Positions 25,020 to 38,300 of a stretch of DNA of 64,000 bases are shown here, in pieces (the first letter of the stretch is position 1; each line of letters opens with the position of its first letter). The stretch is from [Phialemoniopsis] sp. UDSM-2020 (Eukaryota; Ascomycota; Sordariomycetes; Thyridiales; Thyridiaceae). The stretch covers positions 3,286,001-3,350,000 of the forward strand of contig JAEILZ010000004.1 in the NCBI GenBank assembly GCA_018873225.1, read 5' to 3'. The notes beneath the pieces were generated by a model that was not told where the DNA came from, did not search any database, and was given only the letters and a program-made list of their open reading frames with translations. The position numbers and the translations under genes were made by a program.

Positions 25020-28000
25020 ATGGATGAAGCATGTCGAACGACCACGCTACATTCGTTTGGTCCGATGGCCGCAGGCTGTCATGGCGTCTTCGACTTCACT
25101 CTGCTTTTCGAAGAGACGATTCTGTCCTTCCTGCCTATGATGCTGGCCCTGCTGCTGTCTTCCTTCCGACTCCTGGCGCTTCGAAGTAGTGAGAGGCTGG
25201 TCACCCCAAACTTTCACCTCTACCTCAAAACGGTATGTGCTCGACCGTGAGAAATCCATTTGCGCTGTTAGTTGCTGATCGAGTGCTGAAACGCGTTTCT
25301 AGGCTTCTTGGACCTTGCATGCCGCATTGGATTTTGCTTTGACACTTGTCATTGCCCTGTCACCGTCTGTGTCAGCGACATCTGCTTCCACCGCAGTATC
25401 TGCGGTTGGCATCGTTAGTTGCATGGCGTTTCTTTGGCTGGCAGCCGTAGAACATGTGCGATCACCGCATCCGTCAACCATATTGACACTCTATCTTCTC
25501 ATTACCATCATCTGTGGCATCGTCCGAGCACGTACTTTGTGGTTGCTCGGTGGGTCGGCCGTCGCTGCGATATTCACCACGCGCCTCATTCTCAAAACAT
25601 GGCTCCTCGGCTTGGAGGTAAAGGAAAAGCGCCTATCGTTGATCGAGACAAAGCACGCTTTCACGTCCGAAGAGACTGCTGGGATTCTCAATCGGGCTTT
25701 TCTCTGGTGGCTGAATAAGCTATTCTTGACAGGATTCAAGAAGCCACTGTCCTTGGTTGATCTCTTTCCTGTAGATAGAGAGCTCAGCTTCCAGCCTAAG
25801 GATTTAAAGGCACAGATGCAGGAGGATACAGGTACGATAAGTGCCTTGAAAAATTCTCAATGTGTATGCTTACTTACTTTCGATCCTTTTTCTACACTCA
25901 TAGTCATCATCCAAAGCAAAGAGCACCTCGTCAAGTTCATACTGAAGGGGCGCCTCGGACTGCTATTGATAGGTTTTGTGATGCGATGCCTGCTCCTGGG
26001 GCTCAACCTCGCCCAGCCTATGCTGGTCAATGCCGTAACTTCATTCTTGTCCGATAACAATCGACCAGTTGGCCAAGGCCATGGCGCAGGGCTCAGCATC
26101 GCCTATGTGCTGGTATATGTGGGCATCGCTGTAAGTAAGTCCGGACACAGGACTGCAAATTGTCTTGAAAGCGCGGACAGCTGATCATTGCTTCGTATCC
26201 TGCCACATAGGCTGTTGGAGTCATCTACCAATCTAATGCCGCCAGACTCATGACAGCGCTTAGAGGCTCCTTGACGGCATTGCTCTACCGGCGAACCATA
26301 TGCAAGACGGCGTCTTCAACTACCGATAAGGGAGCGGCGACGCTAATCAGCGCCGACATGGAGAAGGTTGTGCACGGGTTCGCCGTCGCACACGAGCTCT
26401 GGGCAAATCCAACAGAGATGGGTTTGCTCACATGGCTGCTCGTAAAGCAGCTACAAGTCTCTTCCGTTGCTGGGATTCTGGTCATGCTCTTCTGTATTGG
26501 CGCAACTCTCGGGCTCACGGCTACAGCCAGCGGGCGACAGGCAGTCTGGTTCGAGTCGATCAACGATCGCGTCTCGACGACCATCAATGCCATCACATCG
26601 ATGAAGGGCGTAAAGCTGACCGGCAACACGGAAAGGGTGCGCGACCGAGTCTCCCATCTACGAGATCGCGAAATTGCACAGTCACAAGCGTTTCGCAAGC
26701 TACTCATCGGCGTGTTCACATTCACATACACATCATCCATCATGGCCCCGGTCTTTTCCTTTGGCACCTACAGCATTCTGTCATTGGCCCGAAACACTAT
26801 ACCGCTCACGGCTCCAGTTGCGTTTACCTCGTTGACATCCTTTGCTCTGCTCAGCTCCGCAATCTCTTCCTGGATCAACTGCGTGCTTGCAGTGGTGACA
26901 GCTCGCGGGAGTCTGGAGCGCATGCAAGCACATATGAGCACAGTCCCAGACAGCGACGAGCACGACGAGCATGAGAGACACGAGGACGACAGGAAGAGAC
27001 GACGCGATACATTCTATCCGGGTGCCAGTGTCAGCGGCATCGAGCTCATGCAGATCGGGTTAGACCCTCTTCTGGAAGTCAACGTTGACAGTCCCATAAG
27101 TCCGCTTTATTACAATAATGCCGCGATAACGCTGTCCAACGTGACGGCCACCTGGAGCTCCGACCTGACGCCAATCATATTCGACCTCAGTCTATCTTTC
27201 CCGAAATCAAAGCTTACGATGATCATCGGACCCGTCGGCTGTGGCAAAACGACATTGCTCAATGCCATACTCGGCGAGGTGCCCCACGCCACCGGCACCG
27301 TCCTGTTGAACCGAGAGGAGCTCGGCTACTGCAGCCAAACACCATGGCTCACAAACGCGACCGCCAGGGAGAACATCATCGGCATGTGCGCCTTTGACTC
27401 AACTTGGTACGCGACAGTCGTCCGCGCCTGTGGGCTGGACCAGGACTTCCGGCAGCTGGCCCGAGCGGACGAGGCAATGGTTGGCAGCAATGGGACGACG
27501 TTGAGTGGCGGTCAGAAGGCTAGAATCGGTCTTGCCAGGCTCGTATACTCGCGGAAACGCATTGCCGTTCTTGACGATGTATGCAGCGGGTTAGACGCGA
27601 CGACCGAGCAGCATGTCTGGACCAACCTGTTTGGACCAACGGGGTTGCTGACGCGGCAGGAGACGACAGTGGTCATGGCAACGAACTCGACCCACAACTT
27701 ATCTAGTGCCGATCATGTTGTGGTTCTCAATAGCGAGGGCACTATTGTGTGGCAAGGCACCTACGACGACTTCAGAACGAGCGACGGCGTGCAAGCGCAA
27801 GTTCGAGATGAGGCTGCATATTCCAACAGGGACGGTGATGGCGAGTTCGCTGATATTGATCTACCCACCGATGGGGTGTTGCAGCCACCAATCGATGCCA
27901 CCAACGGGGAGGCTGTCCAAACTGTCGACCTGGCCAAACCGAGTGACAAGGCCGTCTACTTGTATTATGCCAATGTGATCGGTTGGCCACGCTGGACAGT

Positions 28001-29937
28001 CTTCGCCGGTATGTGTGTGGTATTTGTGCTTGGTGTTGCTTTTCCAAGTAAGTCGTCGTGATCATTAGCATATTCGCAGCATGAGATCGAACGTTGACTA
28101 ACAAAGGATCACTTTCTCCCTGTAACAGACGTCTGGATCCAGTGGTGGACGAGTGAGGCTATTGCGCGACCAAACGCGCGCCTCGGCTTCTACCTTGCCA
28201 TCTATGCGTCGATCGGGGCGGTGGCCGTGATGGCTTTTCTTAGTGCCAGCACGTTCTTCATGCTGAAGATTGTGCCCAGGTCGGCCCGGAAATTTCATTC
28301 TATATTGTTGGACACGGTCCTCAAGTAAGTACCACACGGCAACATGCAACTGAGCAAGCAATGCTGATCGAGCCTCATTGACAGCGCACCCATGTCGTTT
28401 TTTGACATAGTCGACTCGGGCGACACCTGCAACAGGTTCAGTCAGGACCTACAGCTCATTGACACGGAGTTACCATTGGCACTAATCAGCACCGTCATAT
28501 CCCTCATCTCTTGCATCGTTCAGTTCGTCGTCATCATCATCGGGTCGCATTACACGGGAATCATCATGCCGTTCATCTTCGCTGCCATCTTGGTCGTGCA
28601 GCGTTTCTACCTGCGTACCTCCCGGCGACTACGAATCCTGGACATCGAGTCGCGGGGGCCCGTCCTCTCCCACTTCCTCGACTTCATCAGTGGCGGGCCC
28701 ACAATCCGAGCCTTTGGGTGGACGGAGCAGTACATCGCGCGGGCCAGCCAGGCACTGGAGGAATGCCAGAAGCCCTTTTACGGCCTCGCCTTTGCGCAGC
28801 AGTGGTTAAATCTCGTGTTGGATTTGCTCAATGCTGGGATGGCTATCATCGTGGTCTCCATTGCCGTCAACACCAACATGTACAGCAGCGGTCTCACCGG
28901 GCTGGCGCTGCTTGGCATCGTTAGCTTCGGGCAAAATGTGAAGAGCTTCATATCAACGTGGACCGCGCTGGAGTTGGCCATGGGTGCCGTCGCCAGGATT
29001 CAGCACCTTGAGACCACAACGGTCTCGGAGCATTTGCCAGCTGAAAAGGAGACCCCACCGCCGAATTGGCCGAGTGCAGGCCATATTGTCTTCGATGGCG
29101 TCGAAGCCTCGTATAGGTGTGATTTGCCACCGGTACTAAAGGGCGTATCATTTCAGATCCTCCCAGGACAGCGCCTTGGTATTTGTGGTAGGACGGGAAG
29201 GTTTGTAACCTCAAAGAGCTGCTATCAGTAAGAACCAACGATGAATGACTAACACGGCCTGTTTATAGCGGGAAAAGCTCCATCGTCTCGGCGCTCCTTC
29301 GCCTGATCGGTACGAGCGCAGGAACGATATGGATAGACGGCATCGACATCAGCACAGGCCCTCGCAACGAGCTACGGCGGCGGCTCATCACTCTACCGCA
29401 GGAGCCATTTCTAGCGCACGGAACGGTGCGGGCGAACCTAGATCCCAGTGGCACATATACTGACGACCACCTCGTCAGGACACTGACCAAGTTCAAACTC
29501 TGGAACACTGCCAGGTTGCCGGGTGGACTGGACACAGAATTGACGCATGCATCTTTTTCTCACGGGCAGCGGCAACTATTCTGTCTTGCGCAAGCTACAC
29601 TACGCAAGGATGGCAGGATCCTCGTCATGGACGAGTCGACCAGCTAGTGAGCAGTTTCTCACTGATCCTATGGTCATTTGTAGGCTGGCTAACCGGAACC
29701 TTCCTTCTTAGTGTGGACCAAGAGACGGACGAACTGATGCAGTATTTACTGCGCGAGGCTCTCCCGCACTGCACCACCATTTCCATCGCCCACAAGATCC
29801 AAACGATACTCGATTATGACTTAGTCGCCGTTATCGACAATGGTAATGTGGTCGAGCTGGATAGCCCTGCGGTACTACTGGATCGACAAGGCTCGATATT
29901 CTCAGAGCTTTGTAGACTATCAACTGCACACAGGTAG
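25020..29937 (+). CDS. ABC-C (MRP-type) multidrug transporter
   Basis: Eight exons (25020-25232, 25303-25831, 25904-26130, 26211-28047, 28129-28324, 28385-29200, 29269-29646, 29712-29937) give 1,473 residues, a normal ABC-C length. The order is an N-terminal TMD0, an L0 linker with WWLNKLF, TMD1, NBD1, TMD2 and NBD2. NBD1 has Walker A GPVGCGKTT, LSGGQ, and a Walker B ending DD, the degenerate acid typical of this family. NBD2 has Walker A RTGSGKS (rebuilt across intron 6), SHGQRQ, and an intact VMDEST. The apparent stop at 29644 is removed by the last intron. A full-length pump beside an NRPS suggests product export and self-protection at the plasma or vacuolar membrane. Intron 2 (25832-25903) is 72 nt and has no stop, so its retention would insert 24 residues. 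Confidence 0.93.
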
Positions 29938-30085
29938 GGCATTGAAATACATTCGTATCAGAGGAAGCGTGTCATTCTCCTGTCGAACCACTAGACTGGG
30001 AGAAATATACTAGCTAGTGTGAGAAGATGTCTCAGACCAAAATACTTGTCGAACCCAGAATCTGACATACTGGATTGTTTCCGTA

Positions 30086-31372
30086 CTATGCTGAGATGAT
30101 AGCCAACCGAGCGTTCCGACTCCAGCCCTTTAGAAACCATATCCCCCCCTCCACAAGACCAACTAGATCTACGAACTGTTGTAAAATAGAAAGTGCCGAA
30201 GCGTCCCTGCGACGTAGGAGATCAATAAAGCGCTCTGGGATTTGGGAGGCCCATCTGTTCAAGAAAATGCAGTCAAACTCAGGAGCTAGAACTCCTGGGA
30301 ATTGCAAAATTTCACATCGATCCCTGAATACGAGAACCTCCTTGTGCAGTTCTTCCAGGCGATCGATGGCCGCCAGGTTGGCAGCCTGATCATCCGAGCG
30401 ACTACCGTCATTCTCGACGCTGAGGACCTCCGAGGGGTCATCTGGTGCATTACGGCAAGCCTGATGCCGTAATTGTCGATACCTGGCCTGTACTGACTCT
30501 GGCAGAGGGAAGCTGCTGTAGTCGACTGAGGCATATTTGTAGACATCGATGCCGTAGGGCAATACAGGCTGTGATTTGTCCTCGATCCGGGGAGCAGCTA
30601 GGTTCGATACCCCCTGGTTCATGACCAAGAACGCAATGATCGTATCGATTGTGATTGTCGAGGTAGTGCCGTCTACAGGACTTGGTGCGTTCGCAGATAC
30701 GCTAGCCATGGCAATGCCCGAGAGCAACGCCGCCATGGCGAGGCACGGCCCAGCTGAAGCGGCATTCAGGTTTGTCAAGGCCTGCCGAAAGCCGTGAATT
30801 CCTAATGCCATGTGGTTATGGCAGTGCATGGCGTATTGGTGTCTCTCCTTGTCCGTTTTGACGCAAGTGGAGTAGTGTAGAGCGGAGAAAGCCACCATGC
30901 CGTGCATGAGGAACGGATGCTGTAGGGAATCTTGTTGCACGGCATGGCGCCATATCCGCTGGCACGTGGGGCGGATTGAGAACGTATCAGAGACAACACG
31001 TATGAAGTGGCCCAGCAGGTACATATCCTGGGTCCAGCTCGAGTTGAACGGGCTCGTCTCCGGTCTGACTTGTCTTTCATACTTGGGGTATTGTCAGCAT
31101 GCCGTTTTCATCAAGCGGAATTTAGGGGAAGTTGGTGGAGGTGACATACAAGATTGAGAAAAGTTAGCATATGGGGAGCAAGAGTACAGTCTTCGCCTCT
31201 GCGAATGCAATTTCGGCAAGGGCTGTTCTCATCGCACTACGTGATTGTAAGTACAAGTTCACAATTCCGACACTTCCAATGTCTCATAGATCATAGAACG
31301 TACTTTGACCCTGCGCTCTTTGCAACGCCTGCAGCCACGGCGGCTCTTCTTGTGGGCGGCCTTCTTGACCAT
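30086..31372 (-). CDS. Zn2Cys6 transcription factor with DUF3468-type C-terminal region
   Basis: Three exons (31372-31304, 31236-31150, 31081-30086) give 383 residues. Splicing rebuilds a complete binuclear zinc cluster, with cysteines at residues 14, 17, 24, 30, 33 and 40 behind a basic KKSRRG stretch; intron 1 falls inside the cluster, just before the third cysteine. The long helical C-terminal part, starting with a LLGHFIRVVSDTF-type block, resembles the Upc2/DUF3468 regulatory region. In-frame ATGs at 31387 and 31474 are alternative starts; 31372 is the shortest complete option. Its central place, between the exporter and the PKS, suggests it is the pathway-specific activator, but no binding sites were identified. 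Confidence 0.88.
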
Positions 31373-32310
31373 GGGTGACTGCAACATTTGCTTGAGCCAA
31401 ATCTTGCTGTCACATACAAACTCCGCAAAGTTGACAAGCTTGGGTATCAGGAATGCGAAGCTAAGCGAGCACACGCTTTTAAAGCGTCAATCCGTAAGCG
31501 AAGGATAGGCTATCTGCCAGAAAATGCCCCCTGAAGGCCATCCATGCATGTGGTGGATCAGAGGCGCCAGGCCGAATTTGGGTCTGGAATCGCGACACCT
31601 CACTAAGCACTAAGAGACCCAAGAAGTCATAGCGCGCCAGTAAGATCAGTCTCAGCCCTAGGGCGCTTGTCTACCCTAGACTTCGTGGATCTCATTACGT
31701 TAGTTATGCTGTTTGCAGACTGTGATTAGCTGAGCAAAGGTCGCATTTTGGTTCCATCGCCATAGATCTCAGTATTCATCATCAAGAGCGCTCTGGTAGA
31801 TGCAGTTTGCACAATGGTAGTGGGGATAAACCAGAACATCCACGCTAGGTACAGTCTTGCGCGCCAGAGGTCTGTTCAAGCTTAAGTAGTGGGTTAATCC
31901 CGACAGCCAGCCCCTGGCAGACCCATCCTGGGTGGGTTTATTCCGCCCAGATGGGGATGGATATTTGAAGTGGATTTCACTCTCTATTAGTCAGAGGTAT
32001 TGAGTGAGTACAAGTACAAATGCCCTTTACAGTCTAGGCCGCCACAAGTGGTAAGGTTAACACAGTTTGGTTGATTTGACAGGTACATACATAATTGGTT
32101 CAATGACGATCAGCAGTTCATAGGGAACCCCTGGCAAGGTAAAAGACACTTCTGCTGGTAAGGTAGACGCTCGGGTCAATTCAGGCTGCATGAGGCAGAT
32201 GGAGGGCCATAGCAGTCTAAGTCGTCGAGCTAGAGTTTGACGTCCGAAAGAGCGAAGGCAACAGCAAGGTGTTTATTGGTGATACGCAATCTTTATCCTA
32301 CCAACAATAA
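31373..32310. other. Intergenic region, TF promoter and PKS 3' flank
   Basis: About 940 bp lies between the regulator start and the PKS stop. Only short, unconvincing ORFs occur, and I see no RNA gene or repeat. The right part should hold the PKS 3' UTR and the left part the regulator promoter. Confidence 0.5.
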
Positions 32311-35300
32311 TCAAGGCATCTTCAATAACTCAATCCTGGGATCGGCACCACTCACGGTCCCCTCGCCCTGACCTGTTCCATTCACACCATCGCCCAGCTG
32401 GCCCTCAGCCTCCACTCTCTTCCTCAGCCCCTCCACAGCCCTTTGGCCCATCGCCAACAGACTCGGCATCCCCAGCATCTCCAACACACTCACGTCAAAC
32501 TGGAAGGTCGCCTTCCACCATGCTCTTAGCTCGATAGCCACCAAACTATCCAGCCCCAGCTCCTGCGGCGACCTCAACACATCAATAACGCTGCTATCAT
32601 CCATGGGCCGTAGGAGGAGGGTAAGTAGCTGGGCACCAATCTGTTGGGCCACGAAGCCGGGTGCGTCGGGGGCGTTGAGAGCCGAGAGATCGCCGTGGGT
32701 GGTGGCCTGCGTAATGAATGCAGCGAGTTTGCTCCCATGTGCTGAGCCCGTTTTGGCGCCATTGCCGCTTGTGCCATTGTCATCGTTCCAGTAACTTGCC
32801 ATGCGTCGGTCAGTCTTGAACATGACGCGATTCGTGGGATCGGAGAGCGGCAGAGTGGACTGTGCACCAAGAATGAGTTGGCTTGCTGAGGATGATGATG
32901 GCGAAGCGCTCAGGACGGCGGAGACAGCGTCAAGTAGCTGCGCTATGCGAATGCCGTAGTTTCCTCGGGCGAGCAGCCGTTCACGTAGCGCCGCGTTATC
33001 AGCAACGTAGCCATGATCTAGCATGATGCCGATGTTGATTGACTGCGCAGGCAGATGCTGACCGTGGCGATATCTAACAAAGGCGTCAAGGAACGTATTG
33101 GCTGCTGCGTAGTTGACTTGCCCTCGTTGACCGAACGTTGCGGATGCGGAACTGAAGAGGAGGAAGAACCCCAGTGGGAGCGAGGTTGTTGCTTCATGAA
33201 GATTGAGCGTTCCACGGACTTTAGGTGCCATCGCCTCAGTCCAAGACTCGTGAGGCATTGTGCTGAAGTTGTAGTCGCGGAGGACCATGGACATGTTGAT
33301 CACGCCCTGCAGTGGTGCGGTAGCTGGGCCCGTTGCGACGGCTCTTTGGACGTCGGCCAATTCCGTGACATCTCCTTTGACAGGAGTCACGGTGCAATCT
33401 TGGCTGTGCAGTTCCTCGAAGAAACTTTGGTCCGAGTCTGTCTCGCCTGCGGTACGAGATAAGTAAATGAGGTGTCTTGCGCCGTTGTCAACCATCCAAC
33501 TAGACACGGCTCGACCGAGACCACCCAGGCCGCCCACGAGGAGGTATGATGCGGCTGGGTTGAAACGGTAGTTATGTTGCTTGGCTGCAGTTGACGCCTT
33601 TGGCCCCTTGCGATCACTATCCATGCTTACAACGATCTTGCCGATATGTTGGCCTTTCTGCATGTACAAGAAGCAGTCCCCGATATCGTCTGCGTTGTAA
33701 ACAGTAATGGGATCGATAGGATGGATGTGGCCCTCCCTATAGTACTGCACGACCTGCTTGAGCAAGCGATAGCCCTCAGCCGGCCTGCGCCGCATGAGAT
33801 GATCGAGGTCGACGCATTGGTAGCTCCTGTTTAGGAGGAAAGGGTGCAGTGCCAGTTTTCCATGACCAATAAGATCACGCTTGCCAATCTCGATCATGGT
33901 ACCAAATTCAGCAACACAGTCCCACGACGTGTGCAGGAGCTCGCCCGAGAGTGAGTTGAGGACAACGTCGACGCCGCGGCCATGCGTAGCGCGCTGAATG
34001 TCGGGGAGGAATGAGGCGTTGCGGGAGTTGAAGATACGATCAGGCGGGATACCACATGCCGTTTCGAGGTGGTGTCGCTTCGCCTCGACCGAGACAGTGC
34101 AGTAGATCTCCTTGACTCCCAGCATCCGTGCGATCTGTAGTGCAGCGAGACCGACACCTCCACAAGCCGAGTGGATCAACAAAGATTGACCGGCGTGTAG
34201 CCTTCCGACGTCAATCAGAGCGTAGATAACCGTTGCAAACACTGTCGCCATTGTCGCCGCGTCGTTGAAGCTTAGTGTATCGGGAATGGCAACGCATTGG
34301 TCTCGCGTCACCTTGGCCATGGTCGAGAATCCATAGCCGCCCATAACCATGACTCGATCTCCGACTTGCACTTCGCCCGTGCCGCCGACGTCTCGTACAA
34401 CTCCGGCGTGCTCGAGACCCAGGACATCCACCTCGATGATACCCATGACGCTGAGGACGTCTCTGAAGTTCATGCCCACAGCCTTGGGCTCAATGAGCAG
34501 CTCGTCCTCGGCGAGCATCAGCGTGCTCGAAGGCTGAGATACCCACCGCAGCGTGTTCAAGCGGCCGGGCTTCTCAATCTCTAATCTGGAACTTGAGATT
34601 GCGCCATCATTAGCACTCAGTGCGGCCGCACCAACGGTCTTGAGTTCATTGCCTAGATGGAATGGGTAGATCCGCGGGATGTGCACCTTGCCGTCGCGAC
34701 TGATAGCAAACTCGTACTCCGGACCAATCGAATCATTCCCATGCTTTCGAGTTCTTCGCATGAATTTTGCAAGCACGCCCTCGACAATGGGCAAAGTCTT
34801 CTCATCGATAGTCTCGACCTCGCAGGTTGCCAGGTCGAGCGCAAGTTCCGAGCGGACCACACGCGCCGCACCTTGGATCAGACCCCATCGGGGATCCGAG
34901 CACGACTCGCCTTCCTTCTCCAACTGAGAAGGCCGCGTGAGCCAAAGAATACCCGCACCTGTGCTCGAACTCGAGGCCGCTGACATCAAGTCCTGAAACG
35001 ACTTGAGCCGCGAGGGGGAGATGTCGTCCAAGAGCGGTCGCGTCGACAGATCCATCACGCAGAGCAGGTCGCCCTCGGCTTCCATGGACGGGACCCCCTG
35101 CTTGTCGAAATCATGCAACAACACGTTGTACTTTTGCGAGATAAGATACCCTTGCAGGGTAATCTCGGCTAGGTCCCTTGACGCCTCATCAAAGACGATG
35201 GTCACGGCCTTCTTCTTGCCAGCTTCTGTGTGAATAGGCCGAGCCAGCATGAACGCATTACTGTGTTTGCTACCTGGACAGTCAAGCGCATGGTCATCCA

Positions 35301-38300
35301 CGCCTTCGAAGCCCGCGTTCTTTAATTCCTGGTCCCATCGCTCCGGGGTGACGTATGGTTCATCTACGCGTCCGTCTGCCTCGCCGAGCCACCATCCGGG
35401 TAGGATGCCCATGATGTAGTTCCACGCTTTGGTCTCGGTAGTCAACTCTTCGAGATAGAGTCGGCCCTCGTCGGCTAAGAGCGTGTGGACGTTGCGGAGT
35501 GTGGCATTTAAAGAGGGTGTAGCGTGGAGGACATTCGAGGCGATGATGAGGTCGAAGCTGTGTGGCTCGAACCCTTGCTCGATAGGGTCACGGGTGATGT
35601 CCAGGACACGGAAGTCCATTGTGGAAGAGTGCATTTTGAAACGCTCTCCGGCCGTTTGAAAGAACCCTGCGGATATGTCTGTGTAGGTGTAAGTTGCGTA
35701 CGTCCTATGTTGGGCCGCAGAGTCATGGATAGCGTTGAGTACGATCTCGGTAGTCCCGCCTGTGCCGGCACCGATTTCCAGGATTCGCATATGTGGGTTG
35801 GAATGGGCGAGGACGCGAAATATAGAGGGACGCTTGCTCCAGTTCAGGGCTTTATAGACGCCGCTAAGGATATTATCTTGCATGAGGACTTCGATTGGTT
35901 CGACTTCACCGCGGAGCAATGGGAGGGTGTTGTCCAGGACTTGTTTGAGCGCCACGACGAAGCAGTCGAGGTCTGTTGCTAATAGCCTAGCAAACAGAGT
36001 ACTCATACGATCGGTCCCATCTTGCATATCTGTGGGTGCTGGCTGAGCTCGCAACCATTGCAGAAACCTTTGCAAATGCGGACCGGCTGGGTCTATCAAT
36101 TGCCCATGGCTGTCGACCACTCGTAGGGACTCGCGGATGCACAGCGACGTCAGCTCGCGCAGGTCGTCTGTGTAAGCTATCTGGTCTTCGTTGGGAACAA
36201 CCATTGAAGCCATCTTGGCAAAGTCAATATCTTCGTTCCAATGTGTGCGTGCTGCGGCGTGTGGGTTCGGGTTTTCTTCCGATAGATCGCCAGCCAGAGG
36301 ACTCATCTTAATGCCCCGGACATCGAGGGCCATGTGCCCAGCCGAAACGAGGCCTGTACCGCCTCCAGTGACGGACCCATGTGGAGTCGTTGTAGCATTA
36401 ACAAGCATCAACAACTGTGACGGCCCCGGGCCAGAGGCCGAGGAGAACACATCCATCTGCTCGATGTACGTGGGTACCACCATCGTCCGCAATCGGCGAC
36501 CCACGCCTCTAACGGCCGCTGCTTGCACCAGCTGCAAGAACGAGTCGATCTGTGTGGGATGTACGGCGTAGAATTCCTCCTCATCCCACGTCGTCTGGAG
36601 AACTGTTGCCAGTGCTTTGTTGTCCATGGTGTCGCACGAGATATCGGTCAACCCCTGAAAGAAATGACCGTAATTGCCACCCACATGGTCCATTGCCTGA
36701 TACCACCTGGACACATCGACAACACGGGGCAATCTCGCTGGCAAGAGAGCCGCATCGTCACTCGACGGCCGCCGAGACATGGCGCAAACCTGCCCGGTAC
36801 AGTGTTTCGTCCACGCCGCACCGTTGTGCGAACTGATGACAAAGTCCCATCGCTCACTGTCAAGCGTATCTGTGAGCCGATGCCTCGTCAGCGTCGTGAG
36901 TACCTCTGTGGACTTGTTCTCATTCAAGAGCATCGCCGCATCAATGACAACCCCTTGGACGCTGAATCCTGCAAAATCGGCATCGTCGCTTGCAGTCATC
37001 TGCCGCACAGCTTCGCCTGCCATGCCGACGTAGCCCGCGCAGGGGAAGATGATGTCGCCCTTGACCTTGTGATCCCGTAGCCATGGCACGCTCGACAGGT
37101 GAAGCACGTCGCGCCATATTGGCTCGGTGTCGGTGCTTTCTGCCACCCGACTGCCGAGTAGCTCATGCTTCCTGGCGGCTGGGGATTTCCATCTGTCCAT
37201 AAGGCGTGACTTGAGTAGGTACGAATGATCGTGCTGCCATGGGTAAGTTGGCAAGTCGGGAACAACTTGGAGCGACCCTGATGAGTTGAGAAGCTTGTTG
37301 AAGTCGATGGGGTAGTCTTGCTGCCAGAGGTAGCCCAGTGACGTGAGGAATGTCTCCGTAGCGTGCTTACTACGGACTAGACAGCTTGTGTAAGGCGAGC
37401 TGCTGATCGGGGTTTGAGCCAGTGTCTGGCGCAAAGGACCGGCGAGTGCTGAATGTGGACCCAGCTCCAGGAAGACAAGCGGACCGCCTGCGTCCTTGCC
37501 TGCATGATCGACGATGCTTTCAACTGCCTTGCGGAACAAGACGGGTGACTCGAGATTTGTTCGCCAGTATCTTGCATCTGTCTTATCTGTCATCGGCAGC
37601 GTCTTCCCGGTGACACTGGATGCCATGATAGGTTGAATAACATCTTCTCGGAGGTGTTGTTTGGTCCCATGATTATTCGTAAGAACAGGACCGTTCATCT
37701 TCAGATGTGGTGCAATCAAGGACTCGTACGTCTCCCCTACCTCCTCCATATGGTAAGAATGATAGGCCTTGTCCACCTTTAGCAATCTTGCAAACGTAGC
37801 CGGGTCATCTTCCTTCACTCTGGCCACCACATCATTCACTTGAGCCTGATCACCCGAAATTGTCACGTTCGAAGGCGAGTTCTCGCAAGCGATCACAGCC
37901 CCGTTCAGCAACAGAGGCTCGGCCTTTTCGCGCGACATGCCGAGCGCCGCCATCGCACCTGTTCTTTTCACCAAGTCTGAGACCACGCCGCGATAGTATG
38001 CAGCAATAATGGCTTGTTGGCTGGTAAGTTTCCCCGTGGCATAGGCTGCGGCCATCTCGCCTGACGAATGGCCAACGACTGCGTAGGGACGGACATTGTA
38101 CTCGGTCAACATGTCCACCAGCGCTATCTGTACGGCGGTGCACAATGGCTGCGAGTACGCGGCCTGGCTCACGTTGCTGTCTTCCGGCGTCTTTAACAGC
38201 TCATCGGCAATGGACCACGAGGGCCCACCGGACAGGAGACTCAAGGCCTTGTCCATGCGTTTGATGCTCTTCGCAAAGGTAGGATAAACGCTCGAGCTTA

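Noticed and set aside
29647..29711. Apparent premature stop in the ABC transporter NBD2
   Set aside because: The TAG spans a GTGAGC donor; removing 65 nt joins the Walker B segment to the conserved VDQETDE stretch in frame.
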